Below, piece by piece: positions 37,145-44,382 of a stretch of DNA of 64,000 bases (positions within the stretch are counted from its first letter, which is position 1; each line of letters starts with the position of its first letter). A program made the position numbers and the translations under genes. Below the pieces are notes generated by a model. That model was not told the origin of the DNA. It searched no databases and was given only the letters and a program-made list of their open reading frames with translations. This DNA comes from Prochlorococcus marinus XMU1404 (GTDB taxonomy: Bacteria; Cyanobacteriota; Cyanobacteriia; PCC-6307; Cyanobiaceae), in the NCBI RefSeq assembly GCF_017696175.1, contig NZ_JAAORE010000003.1, positions 248,001 through 312,000 on the forward strand, read 5' to 3'.

Positions 37145-37339
37145 TTATTTCTTATTTCTTAATTCCTGGAAAATATTCGCAATATGAATTAATTCATAAA
37201 CCTCTTTACTATCATATTTTTTACCTGGAATTCCACTCCCCGCTTCTAGTCCTAAAGCTTTCATCTTCTTTAAGATCAATGCTTTTCTTTCAATACTAGA
37301 CATTGAATTGAATTTTTTTATTCGTTCGTCTTTATTCAA
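37145..37339 (-). CDS. Small basic protein, 64 residues
   Basis: MNKDERIKKFNSMSSIERKA then LILKKMKALGLEAGSGIPGK, YDSKEVYELIHIANIFQELR. Soluble and helical. It is the last ordinary gene before the gene-poor stretch. Confidence 0.55.
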   Translation of the reverse strand: MNKDERIKKFNSMSSIERKALILKKMKALGLEAGSGIPGKKYDSKEVYELIHIANIFQELRNKK

Positions 37340-38139
37340 TAGGTTTTTATTTAATCAAATTTATTTGAGGACATTATCAATTAGCGATTCATTATATATG
37401 TAATAAATCCAGTAAATGTAAGTAATTTAAATGCGATAAAGAGAGGCAGATATTTTTTAACTTTTTTGCCAGCCAGTAATAATCTATTTAATGAATTCAC
37501 TTTTGTTGGTATTAAAATCTTTTAAAACTCTAACGAATTTTTTTTAAATTATACCTGATAAAATTTATTCTTTTTGTTGTTTTAGGAAAATATCTTCTTT
37601 TTTGCTAGATAATTTGATTTTCAGGAAAAAATATAAACTTTTGAAAGACTAACACCAATATCAAAAGCTAATAAAGCAATTAGCAACTTATTCATTTTTT
37701 AGAACTCTCAACTATTTTTTTGTAAAGTTCTTCAGAAATAGGTTTCATACCTTTTAAAAATCTTTTCTACAAAATAGTTATTTTTAGATTAATTTCTAGT
37801 GACGAAATATACGAATATATTAATTTTTAAATAGGTTAAAAATATCTTCACAATAAGTTTTCCTTATAAGGTATCAATCAATACTAAGTTAAAAAGTTCA
37901 AGAAATGTCCAAACTTTTATAAAAAATAGTTTATGACTAATAAATTTATCTAGTTTTTAAGTTTAATTTCCCTTCTAATTAATAGCAATTGTTTTATTAA
38001 GGCAAAACTCATAAAGTCCAAGTTTATTGGATATCTAAAAGAAAATTATAAATCTTATTTCAAGTAACTAGATCCTCTATAGGTAAGCTTTATAACCTTT
38101 TCTTCTTGTTTTCTACAATAAACGAATGACTTTCCATTG
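37340..38139. other. Gene-poor stretch left of the 38.2 kb small RNA
   Basis: There is no frame longer than about 30 codons with good features. Two tiny minus-strand frames overlap by ATGA: 37748-37692 (18 codons, MKPISEELYKKIVESSKK) and 37695-37621 (24 codons, one hydrophobic stretch). They could be translated microproteins or chance. Otherwise it is AT-rich, with stops in all frames. Confidence 0.4.
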
Positions 38140-38255
38140 AAAAACATGTTCACCATGATGCAGCTCCTAAACTTGCTCAAGTCCCCGTCCTATGGCTTGA
38201 GTCGTACTGCGGTCTATCAAACGGTAGATCGGACGATTTTGTAGCATTTGCTACA
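38140..38255 (-). ncRNA. Candidate small RNA of ~115 nt
   Basis: This block is clearly more GC-rich than its surroundings and non-coding. On the minus strand the 5' end forms TGTAGCA/TGCTACA (38255-38240), starting about 6 bases after a consensus promoter. A second hairpin is CTCAAG/CTTGAG around a C/G-rich loop (38204-38179), with weaker pairing between the two. A short CATG/CATG hairpin followed by five T ends near 38139. No match to a known class is claimed. Confidence 0.6.
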
Positions 38256-38260
38256 CTCTA

Positions 38261-38289
38261 TTTATAAAGTATTTATACTTAGTTGTCAA
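38261..38289 (-). promoter_or_regulatory. Consensus promoter with embedded palindrome for the 38.2 kb RNA
   Basis: On the minus strand TTGACA (38289-38284), a 17-base spacer and TATAAA (38266-38261). The spacer contains CTAAGTATAAATACTT (38282-38267), identical to the site at 11200. A full -35 box is rare among the AT-rich promoters of this genome type. Confidence 0.6.
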
Positions 38290-39234
38290 CCATTAATTGA
38301 ATTTAAACTTCAATTTAAAATTCGATTCTTCTCTCATGAACTCCCTAAAAAGTATAAAGAACATATAACTACGAGTAACTCCAATACAAACTGAAATAAA
38401 TGCTAGATCTACACAAATAGGGCAATGTGGGAATCCCATTTTTAATTTTCCAATATAAATTTCAATTGAGTCTCCGCACTGAGGATATCAATTCTTCTCT
38501 TTAATAATTTTAAAAATTTAATTATTTTTTTCAAAATTAAAACTTCTTTAGGCATCAACAATAATATTATTCCAATAGTAAATATATCAATAAGCAAAAA
38601 TACTGAATCTATTGATACAACTTAAGTCTCGTAGCATGCTTATACAATAATTCAGGACAGTATATGAACAGATACTTTTGATCTAGTTAACTAATAAAGA
38701 CCTATTCATAATTTAATGTAGTAATTGAATATCAAGCTCCCTTGAGTACCATTTTTCATTTACTGAAAAAATAAAGCGGGCTAAAGTCTAATGCTTTACG
38801 AAGATTTAGTCCGCTAGCTAAAGCTTGAAATTGCAAATTTTTCTTCAATGATCTGAATCTATGCTTATATGAGATAAATATCTTGATTGCTTGATAAATT
38901 TATTTTGTATATTGCTATTACAAAATTTATGAGGTTATTTAGATCAGTTACTAAATTCTCATGGAGCAAGCTTTAGTTAACTTTTTTTACTGGTTACTAA
39001 TAAGATCAGCCGAATCACATTATGGTGCATCATTGATATCAGTAAAAGTTCCTTCTAATTCAATAAAAAGTTTTCCTTGATTTTAGAAAATTTTTTATTT
39101 GAAGATCTTAATATTTAAATTCATAGATTACTGCACATTGAATAACTAAATTAAGTTGATAAATTATCTCCATTGCAAATAAATATGAGGCTGTTAATCT
39201 GAAACTTAACGAAGATACTTAATTTCTTAAACTG
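38290..39234. other. Gene-free stretch right of the 38.2 kb small RNA
   Basis: No credible reading frame. It contains a near-perfect 11-bp inverted repeat at 38773-38815 (listed separately) and a small TGGGA/TCCCA hairpin near 38430. The rest is AT-rich sequence in which I see nothing. Confidence 0.4.
38773..38815 (-). ncRNA. Stem-loop, possible RNA end or terminator
   Basis: AGCGGACTAAA/TTTAGCCCGCT pair over 11 positions with one G-T, enclosing ~20 bases. On the minus strand the stem is followed by a T-rich run. There is no adjacent gene that it would terminate. Confidence 0.4.
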
Positions 39235-39444
39235 ATGCAATTTAATAATTTTAATTCCAACCAAGATGATGACCTCATGTCAATAGAAGAATTAAGGGCT
39301 TTTCGACTTCAAAAAAAGAAAATTGAAAGTGATAAGAAAGCCAGAAAATATATCCTGGATATAAATCAAAGATATAGAAAAATGAATGCTCTCAAAAGTA
39401 ATAACTTTTTAAGGAATATTAACCCTTTTAAAAAGGCCGCATAA
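39235..39444 (+). CDS. Small basic protein, 69 residues
   Basis: MQFNNFNSNQDDDLMSIEEL then RAFRLQKKKIESDKKARKYI, ending NINPFKKAA. Soluble, helical and Lys/Arg-rich. Unknown. Confidence 0.5.
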   Translation: MQFNNFNSNQDDDLMSIEELRAFRLQKKKIESDKKARKYILDINQRYRKMNALKSNNFLRNINPFKKAA

Positions 39445-39504
39445 ATTGTTAATCTTGAATTTGTTAATTTGTCTAACTCTGCATATTACAGAGTAAAATT
39501 TTAA

Positions 39505-39560
39505 TGGTGTTTCTTTGGAAGAGTTTCACCAAGAGGGGGTAATTTTTGCCCCCTTCTTTC
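39505..39560 (+). ncRNA. Hairpin plus strong terminator, possible short RNA
   Basis: TGGTG/CACCA (39505-39531) is followed at once by GGGGG/CCCCC with a T-rich tail (39535-39560). A TAAAAT box lies just upstream at 39494. It could be the terminator of the gene at 39235 (60 bases away) or a self-standing RNA. The rest of 39445-39753 holds nothing I can name. Confidence 0.45.
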
Positions 39561-39753
39561 AAAAGATGTATTGTTAATTGAAAGTAAAAGTGATGTGAAT
39601 CTCTTTTTTAAAGTTTTTTATTCCCACTTTATGAAAACCTTATATGTCAAATAAATCCTCTCTTTATAAAGAAAAGTTTTAGCTAATAAACCACATAAAA
39701 AAATTTATAGTTTTTTTTCAACAATTATAAATTTCTTTCATTTTTGATTTTTG

Positions 39754-39972
39754 ATGGCTTCACCTACTAATTGGGAATTCTTCAAAGAAGTTGAAACTAA
39801 GATCTGATGGGTCAATATTTGTACCCAAGATTTAGAGGGAGTAGCTATTTCGATTAATAAATGGTGGAAGACAAGATATCCAAAATAAAAAATTAGAGTA
39901 GTTTCTAAAAAAGAATTTGAAGTAGTAAAAATGAAAGCTGAAAAAAGGAGCAATAAAATTTTTCTTTGGTAA
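39754..39972 (+). pseudogene. Small gene interrupted by two in-frame stops
   Basis: One continuous frame reads MASPTNWEFFKEVETKI, stop, WVNICTQDLEGVAISINKWW, KTRYPK, stop, KIRVVSKKEFEVVKMKAEKR.. The stops are TGA at 39805 and TAA at 39886, and 73 codons are open otherwise. The coherent aromatic/charged composition on both sides of each stop suggests a decayed gene. Confidence 0.55.
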
Positions 39973-40033
39973 ATTTTGATGCTGAATATTTAATTTGTGC
40001 AGCTAAGATCAATTCATTACATTTAATGAATAA

Positions 40034-40189
40034 ATGAATTCTGCATTTTCAAAAGTATCAAATTTAAAACTTAATAGACTTTCCAAAATAGCTATTACTC
40101 TCACATCATCAACTTTCTTCTTATACGCATTGGGTCAAGCACCAATTTTAAAAAATATTCTTGCAGGTGCCTTCTCTTGTTCTGGTTAA
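40034..40189 (+). CDS. Small membrane protein, 51 residues
   Basis: A basic N-terminus (SAFSKVSNLKLNRLSK) and one span (IAITLTSSTFFLYALG). Unknown. It is followed by the first ATTGACAGTCGATCTAAA terminator element. Confidence 0.5.
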   Translation: MNSAFSKVSNLKLNRLSKIAITLTSSTFFLYALGQAPILKNILAGAFSCSG

Positions 40190-40238
40190 ATAAAATAATG
40201 CTTTTTTAAGAGAAGCTAAAAAGCTAAAATAGACAGTG

Positions 40239-40284
40239 ATTGACAGTCGATCTAAACTTAGAGGGATAAATCCCTCTTTTTTTT
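40239..40284 (+). repeat. R2 element 1: conserved 18-mer plus terminator
   Basis: ATTGACAGTCGATCTAAA (40239-40256) is followed by GAGGGATAAATCCCTC and a run of eight T. It is the best-formed of five copies (others at 42491, 42897, 44704, 46261). Confidence 0.75.
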
Positions 40285-40343
40285 ATGTTTAATAGATTTA
40301 TTGCTGAAAAGATAATGACTCTTCTTATTTCTCTTATCAGCTG

Positions 40344-40460
40344 ATGAATATCTCCCCACACCTATTGATTGATGCTTTGATATTAAGCGCTGCCTTAACT
40401 ATAACTTTGGTATTAAGAGCAAAAGGTAATGCTGCCAGAAAAGAAAAAGGAAATAAATGA
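40344..40460 (+). CDS. Membrane microprotein, 38 residues
   Basis: MNISPHLLIDALILSAALTI then TLVLRAKGNAARKEKGNK. One span and a basic tail. A 19-codon frame (40285-40344, MFNRFIAEKIMTLLISLIS) ends on the first base of its ATG and may be a coupled leader. Confidence 0.45.
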   Translation: MNISPHLLIDALILSAALTITLVLRAKGNAARKEKGNK

Positions 40461-40615
40461 TTACTTAAGAAGAAGAAAAAGAATTTAAAAAACCTAAATT
40501 ATATACAATTTGGAACTTTCTTATTTATGAAAGTTCCATTGCTATTGGAGTTTTCTTAGTTTATTTATATTATGCTTATTTCTTTATAAATAAATTACTC
40601 ACATGTACGGCATAG
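40457..40615 (+). pseudogene. Membrane-protein frame with an early in-frame TAA
   Basis: The frame begins MIT, meets a TAA at 40466, then continues EEEKEFKKPKLYTIWNFLIY with a hydrophobic span (SIAIGVFLVYLYYAYFF) to a stop at 40613. Either a nonsense mutation or use of a non-standard start after the stop would explain it. Confidence 0.4.
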
Positions 40616-40689
40616 CGATTACTTATGGGGTTGTGAGTCTTTTATTGCTTGGTGGGTTTGCATACTTTACTTTTAAAATGAAACGCTAA
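40603..40689 (+). CDS. Membrane microprotein, 28 residues
   Basis: MYGIAITYGVVSLLLLGGFA then YFTFKMKR. One span with a basic end, overlapping the preceding frame. Tentative. Confidence 0.4.
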   Translation: MYGIAITYGVVSLLLLGGFAYFTFKMKR

Positions 40690-40694
40690 TTTTT

Positions 40695-40820
40695 ATGTCC
40701 TCTTCAATGAAAGATTTCTTAGATAAATTTTTTGATTTATGTAGAGAATATCAACAAGAAATTCCACCTCAAAAGATGGCTGAGATTTTAAGAGAATATG
40801 CAGATAGATTAGATGAATGA
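40695..40820 (+). CDS. Small acidic helical protein, 41 residues
   Basis: MSSSMKDFLDKFFDLCREYQ then QEIPPQKMAEILREYADRLD. Soluble amphipathic helix. A 16-codon frame overlaps its end (ATGA at 40817). Unknown. Confidence 0.45.
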   Translation: MSSSMKDFLDKFFDLCREYQQEIPPQKMAEILREYADRLDE

Positions 40821-40952
40821 TAGATAATGGCAGACCTGAGAAAGTATTAAGAGAATATAATTTCTAAACAAACTTTATAAAATTTTTTTAAAGTTAGAAT
40901 ATATTTGTTGGAGATATTTTCCTTACAAGTATTTATAATTTGAGATTTTTTT

Positions 40953-41210
40953 TTGATCCTTAATCCGTACAATTTTGTTCCTCTAACCGCACACATACAA
41001 CTTGAAATTTACTATTCAAATGAATTAGAACATAGATGTAGTCAAGGGATAAGTCTTATGGCACTAAATGACACATTTACTATCCAAGAAATGAATTTGG
41101 ATAAAAAAGACCTTTCATATGAGAATAAGCTCAAAGAAATTGAATCTTATTGGAATAACAAATCTGCAGAACATCCGAGTAACAACCATTGCAAGATTTT
41201 TTGTGATTAA
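40953..41210 (+). CDS. Conserved small protein, 85 residues, duplicated at 48057
   Basis: It starts at a TTG with ILNPYNFVPLTAHIQLEIYY, then SLMALNDTFTIQEMNLD and a Cys/His end SNNHCKIFCD. About four fifths of residues match the 48057 product by eye, including the TTG start. Unknown function. It is followed by the microprotein at 41296 in both copies. Confidence 0.65.
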   Translation: MILNPYNFVPLTAHIQLEIYYSNELEHRCSQGISLMALNDTFTIQEMNLDKKDLSYENKLKEIESYWNNKSAEHPSNNHCKIFCD

Positions 41211-41295
41211 AACTTTAACTTTTAGGTATTCTTACGCTTGATTTTTGCTTAATAACCATACTAGAGAATAATCAGATAGAAAGGAGGCCAAGCAA

Positions 41296-41397
41296 ATGAC
41301 TAATTTAGGTATAGAAATTTTATTTTGGACAATTTTAATTTGTTATCTAGGATTAAGGTTTTCTCAAACTTGGAATGGATTCAAAAAACAGTATTAA
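41296..41397 (+). CDS. Membrane microprotein (NxxxEILFW family), 33 residues
   Basis: MTNLGIEILFWTILICYLGL then RFSQTWNGFKKQY. It has a strong AAAGGAGG site 10 bases before the ATG. It is paralogous to 48401 and 32186. Confidence 0.65.
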   Translation: MTNLGIEILFWTILICYLGLRFSQTWNGFKKQY

Positions 41398-41412
41398 TTA
41401 GGAGAGTAGAAA

Positions 41413-41526
41413 ATGAAAGTTTTTAAGGTTTTTGTACTCGTGTTTAGGAGTGCGGGGTTAACCTTGAAACCGCTAGGCTCAAGTCCTTACGAAAAGGACA
41501 AGTCCTTAGACCACTTATACCGATAA
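41413..41526 (+). CDS. Small protein, 37 residues
   Basis: MKVFKVFVLVFRSAGLTLKP then LGSSPYEKDKSLDHLYR, after an AGGAG site at 41400. The coding block is GC-richer than its neighbours and also folds into a GTCCTT/AAGGAC hairpin. It occupies the position that the 48-residue gene at 48516 takes in the other cassette copy. Confidence 0.45.
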   Translation: MKVFKVFVLVFRSAGLTLKPLGSSPYEKDKSLDHLYR

Positions 41527-41586
41527 AATATATTCATGACAAGTTTAGGTAAGTTGATTTAGCAAACCTATAAGTTTGCCATTTAT

Positions 41587-41604
41587 CTAAGTATTTCTAC
41601 TTAT
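41587..41604 (+). promoter_or_regulatory. Near-palindrome CTAAGTATTTCTACTTAT
   Basis: It matches the palindromes at 11200, 33008 and 38267 with one arm mismatch. It lies ~57 bases upstream of the gene at 41661 and could be its operator. Confidence 0.35.
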
Positions 41605-41660
41605 ATGTTGAGTTGAAGACTTTAAATCATAAATGTTTGTTTTGGATCTATATATTAATT

Positions 41661-41816
41661 ATGGACAAAGAACATTTAATTGATTTAATATCCAGCAGCA
41701 TTATTTCTGAGATTAAAGATCTCGAAATTAATGAGGAAAAATTTATTGAAAATAATTATTTAAATAATCTGAATTTAAATCAGCTTAGAATAATTTCTAA
41801 AGAATTTATTTTGTAA
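41661..41816 (+). CDS. Small soluble protein (DKxHLI..LISxS family), 51 residues
   Basis: MDKEHLIDLISSSIISEIKD ... LNLNQLRIISKEFIL, the same length as and similar at both ends to the product at 26035. The ATG at 41661 is chosen to match the paralogue, although the frame extends upstream. Confidence 0.6.
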   Translation: MDKEHLIDLISSSIISEIKDLEINEEKFIENNYLNNLNLNQLRIISKEFIL

Positions 41817-41895
41817 TTTTAATTGAATATTGATTTAAATAAATGAGATTATCTTTACTATCATTTGAATTTTACTAAGTTAATACCTTTTTTAT

Positions 41896-42081
41896 ATGAA
41901 TGATTCAGAAGAATTTAAACCTAGCCTTAAACAAATAAATGAGGATATCAAACCTACATGGGAAGATATCAAAAAACAATCAGAAGTTTTAGTTAACAAA
42001 CTTGGTTGTCCTAGATCATTTGTAGGAGGGATGCTTCATGCAATAGCAAGCGACTTCTCTGATATGAAAACTTGGGAATAA
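41896..42081 (+). CDS. Small acidic protein, 61 residues
   Basis: MNDSEEFKPSLKQINEDIKP then EVLVNKLGCPRSFVGGMLHA and a final DMKTWE. The end plus the next start (GGGAATAAATGAAA) is shared with the 46304/46688 junction. Unknown function. Confidence 0.55.
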   Translation: MNDSEEFKPSLKQINEDIKPTWEDIKKQSEVLVNKLGCPRSFVGGMLHAIASDFSDMKTWE

Positions 42082-42231
42082 ATGAAAAACTTATTAATTG
42101 CACCACTTTTCAAACTATTCAACAAAAGCACTTTCCTCTCATCACTAAATCAAAACTCGTGCCCTGTTTTAGATGCTGAAGACATAAAAAAGCAAGAACA
42201 GAAAGAAGCTATTGAAAGGTTGTACCCATAA
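42082..42231 (+). CDS. Small protein with hydrophobic N-terminus, 49 residues
   Basis: MKNLLIAPLFKLFNKSTFLS then SCPVLDAEDIKKQEQKEAIE. ATG starts on the base after the previous stop. Possibly exported. Unknown. Confidence 0.45.
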   Translation: MKNLLIAPLFKLFNKSTFLSSLNQNSCPVLDAEDIKKQEQKEAIERLYP

Positions 42232-42251
42232 ACTTTTAACAGAAATTTATC

Positions 42252-42480
42252 AGATCATATATACGATGTAGCACGGTCGTATGCACCCCCCATGCCACCC
42301 ATTACTTTCCTAAATAGTGACTTTGATGGATCATAAACATATAAAAAAATCTGATTCTAACAAAATTCTAGCAGATAAATTCCTCCAAATCACTTAATAT
42401 GACTGAAGAAAAGTTTTGGCTAATGAAAAGTAAACCCGTCTAGCTATCACTAAGATCTCAAGGATTCATAATTTTCTATT
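42252..42480 (+). repeat. R1 copy D: upstream region plus 5' stub of the EVE-domain gene
   Basis: Left part (CACGGTCGTATGCACCCCCC, then CCTAAATAG and GACTTTGATGGAT) resembles copy B and, more weakly, A and C. It ends in a 14-codon stub, MTEEKFWLMKSKPV then TAG (42399-42443), matching the start of EVE-domain proteins. The sequence after the stub (TAGCTATCACT..GATCTCAAGGA) again matches copy B. Together with R2 element 2 it fills the 42232-42552 gap. Confidence 0.8.
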
Positions 42481-42490
42481 CACACTTTTA

Positions 42491-42536
42491 ATTGATTTAA
42501 AGTCGATCTAACGTAGAGGGATTAAAACCTCTTTCT
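42491..42536 (+). repeat. R2 element 2
   Basis: ATTGATTTAAAGTCGATCTAA is followed by AGAGG/CCTCT and T-rich sequence. It lies directly after R1 copy D. Confidence 0.65.
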
Positions 42537-42552
42537 TAACTATTTCTTCCTG

Positions 42553-42810
42553 TTATTCTGATTCTTCTTTAACTTCACTTGCGTTTAACTCTTCCGCTTT
42601 TACTTCTTCTTCTTTAACTTCACTTGCGTTTAACTCTTCCGCTTTTACTTCTTCTTCTTTAACTTCACTTGCGTTTAACTCTTCTGCTTTTACTTCTTCT
42701 TCTTTTGCTGCTATGGATTCAAACTTACCTTTAATTAAATTTACTATGAAGATTAATATTGGAACATGGGCTAGACCACCCATTATCACTCTAGTTTCTG
42801 AATAATACAT
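42553..42810 (-). CDS. Membrane-anchored protein with tandem 15-residue repeats
   Basis: It has 85 residues. One span (GGLAHVPILIFIVNLIKG) is followed by three near-identical copies of EEEVKAEELNASEVK. The 45-base DNA repeats are almost identical (about 42565-42710), so copy number may vary. Acidic, coiled-coil-like tail. A later ATG at 42783 is also possible. Function unknown. Confidence 0.6.
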   Translation of the reverse strand: MYYSETRVIMGGLAHVPILIFIVNLIKGKFESIAAKEEEVKAEELNASEVKEEEVKAEELNASEVKEEEVKAEELNASEVKEESE

Positions 42811-42896
42811 TTGTAAATTAATGAGAACTGAAATATTTAAGCATAAATTTAATTTGATGATTACTTATATTAAGTTGAGTTTAGGGGGAATAATTA

Positions 42897-42938
42897 ATTG
42901 ATAGTCGATCTAAAATGAGGAGCAATTAGCTCCTTTTT
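42897..42938 (+). repeat. R2 element 3
   Basis: ATTGATAGTCGATCTAAAA (from 42897) then GGAGC/GCTCC hairpin and five T. No plus-strand gene ends nearby; the closest gene is on the other strand. Confidence 0.7.
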
Positions 42939-43015
42939 GTTATCTTGCTATATAAATACTAAGATATAAATAAATACTAAGATATAATTTAACTTCTTTT
43001 GCTTTAAGAAATATT

Positions 43016-43306
43016 GTGGAATTAACTGAGCTAATCAAAGATTACGTAGCGACAAAATTATTATCAAGTATTGAGCTTGACTTTCTTGAAGGAGAGTTAT
43101 GGGAAACCACTCAACATATTGAAGAAATAAATACAGTTTTTAAAGCCCCAAAAAATATTTGTGAGAAATTAGACCTGAATGAAAAATCTTGTTGGCAATT
43201 ATGTTGTGCAGCTGTACTTGACTCCTTAAGACCATTAAAGAACGGACAAAAAAGAGTTGATGATTTAAAAAAATTAATTAATCAATATCAAATCAGCTTG
43301 TCATAA
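43016..43306 (+). CDS. Conserved hypothetical protein, 96 residues
   Basis: From a GTG: MELTELIKDYVATKLLSSIE, then SCWQLCCAAVLDSLRPLKNG. Soluble and helical, three cysteines in CWQLCC. Unknown. It converges with an hli gene. Confidence 0.55.
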   Translation: MELTELIKDYVATKLLSSIELDFLEGELWETTQHIEEINTVFKAPKNICEKLDLNEKSCWQLCCAAVLDSLRPLKNGQKRVDDLKKLINQYQISLS

Positions 43307-43333
43307 GCAAATTGTTTGAATTATTAGAAAATT

Positions 43334-43356
43334 AAAAAAAGGGCTTAATAAAGCCC
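43334..43356 (-). terminator. Terminator of the hli gene at 43384
   Basis: On the minus strand GGGCTT/AAGCCC with a 4-base loop and seven T, 28 bases after the hli stop. Confidence 0.75.
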
Positions 43357-43383
43357 CTCAAAAAATTACAAAAATAATTTTTT

Positions 43384-43512
43384 TTAGAAGATACCTGGAA
43401 CAATTTGACCAGTAAAATAGTAAGCCCCTATAAGAGCAAACATTCCAAGCATTGCAGCTTTACCGTTAAGCTTTTCAGCTTTTTCGGTCATGAATTTTTT
43501 TGCGAATTCCAT
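43384..43512 (-). CDS. hli: High-light-inducible protein, 42 residues
   Basis: EFAKKFMTEKAEKLNGKAAM then LGMFALIGAYYFTGQIVPGI. The chlorophyll-binding signature reads ExxNGK, Lys replacing Arg. It is the most diverged Hlip here and lacks the shared TTTACA-17-TATATT promoter, so it may be regulated separately. Confidence 0.9.
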   Translation of the reverse strand: MEFAKKFMTEKAEKLNGKAAMLGMFALIGAYYFTGQIVPGIF

Positions 43513-43739
43513 AATAAGTAATTTGGATTTAATATTTACAAACTAATTATTCCTAATAGGTAATTGATGTAGTGTTTCCTACCTAAATCACCTTTTTTCT
43601 AAGAATTTTATTTTTAATTTATTTTTCATTATTAATTAACAAAATTTAAGTAAAGAAACTATTTCTACAGATCTTTAGTTTGAATGAGAAGTAGTTCAAG
43701 AAAGAACTTAAATTTTGTATTTAAGGTAACCACTTTTTT

Positions 43740-43922
43740 GTGAGCACTAATCAGAATGAGATTACGACTATTTTTTTTATGCAAAAAGATTTAGATGAAA
43801 ATTCTTATAAAAAAAGAATTGAAAATATAGAGAAAGGAAAATCTTATTTAAAAAATAATGGATTTTTTAAATCAAAATCTAACCTATTCGAAGACATACA
43901 AAAATTTATTTATAAAAAGTAA
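43740..43922 (+). CDS. Small basic protein, 60 residues
   Basis: From a GTG: MSTNQNEITTIFFMQKDLDE, then KRIENIEKGKSYLKNNGFFK. Soluble, lysine-rich. Unknown. Confidence 0.5.
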   Translation: MSTNQNEITTIFFMQKDLDENSYKKRIENIEKGKSYLKNNGFFKSKSNLFEDIQKFIYKK

Positions 43923-44046
43923 TTTTAAAAAGTTTATTATTAACAATAAAAAAAGGGCTACATAAAGGATATAGAGATATTTTGACCCATTATTGTGACA
44001 TAGTTGTTTTAGTTTATTTAAAATCTAAGACAAATAACATTATTTC

Positions 44047-44075
44047 TTTACAAAAAGTAATATGAATGTTATATT
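44047..44075 (+). promoter_or_regulatory. hli promoter, TTTACA-17-TATATT
   Basis: TTTACA at 44047 and TATATT at 44070 with a 17-base spacer and TGT before the -10, preceding the hli at 44102. Confidence 0.6.
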
Positions 44076-44101
44076 TATTTATATAAAGTTCCATTCTTCT
44101 T

Positions 44102-44257
44102 ATGAACTCAAAAAAGGTAAAAGTTTCCGAAACTAAAACAGTTGAAAAGGAAAAAGTTGTAGCAGAAAAGCTCAACGGCAGATTTGCCATGATTGGCTTC
44201 ATAGCTGCAATTGGTGCTTATTTAACAACAGGTCAAATTATTCCTGGATTCGTATAA
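44102..44257 (+). CDS. hli: High-light-inducible protein, 51 residues
   Basis: The N-terminus NSKKVKVSETKTVEKEKVVA is followed by EKLNGRFAMIGFIAAIGAYL and TTGQIIPGFV. From the helix on it is almost identical to the Hlips at 31859 and 45839, so these are recent duplicates with varied N-termini. It shares the hli promoter type and is followed directly by a microprotein gene. Confidence 0.93.
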   Translation: MNSKKVKVSETKTVEKEKVVAEKLNGRFAMIGFIAAIGAYLTTGQIIPGFV

Positions 44258-44368
44258 ATGGACTTTATTTCTAAACGCCAAGGATACGTTCCTTTCAAGG
44301 TGGTTCCTTACATTTTCTTTATTTCTGTAGTTTTAAGCATCACGACAGCAACAGAAGTGTTCGTTTAG
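44258..44368 (+). CDS. Membrane microprotein downstream of hli, 36 residues
   Basis: MDFISKRQGYVPFKVVPYIF then FISVVLSITTATEVFV. ATG starts on the base after the hli stop, so it is cotranscribed. One span. Possibly a partner in the thylakoid membrane, by context only. Confidence 0.5.
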   Translation: MDFISKRQGYVPFKVVPYIFFISVVLSITTATEVFV

Positions 44369-44382
44369 AATTTAACTAACAT

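Larger units (their letters stand above)
40935..41410 (+). repeat. Duplicated two-gene cassette, copy 1
   Basis: From just before the 85-codon gene to just after the 33-codon gene, the DNA, including the ~85-base spacer, closely resembles 48039-48515. Similarity fades after the shared AATTAGGAG ribosome-binding region. Confidence 0.75.

Noticed and set aside
39738-39953. Open 71-codon minus-strand frame
   Set aside because: It lies opposite a coherent plus-strand frame with two stops and its protein has no better features. It is treated as antisense shadow of the pseudogene.
40239-40256. TTGACA within R2 element 1 as a promoter -35
   Set aside because: No -10 follows. A terminator hairpin follows at once, and the other R2 copies read TTGATA or TTGATT at this place.
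41448-41524. tRNA-Ser-like sequence on the minus strand (AAGTGGTCTAAGGAC, then a GTCCT/AGGAC anticodon-like stem)
   Set aside because: The acceptor arms do not pair and no T-arm can be drawn. The same bases form a clean plus-strand frame with an AGGAG site (41413-41526), which explains them better.
44014-44202. Open 62-codon minus-strand frame
   Set aside because: Antisense to a certain hli gene and its promoter.
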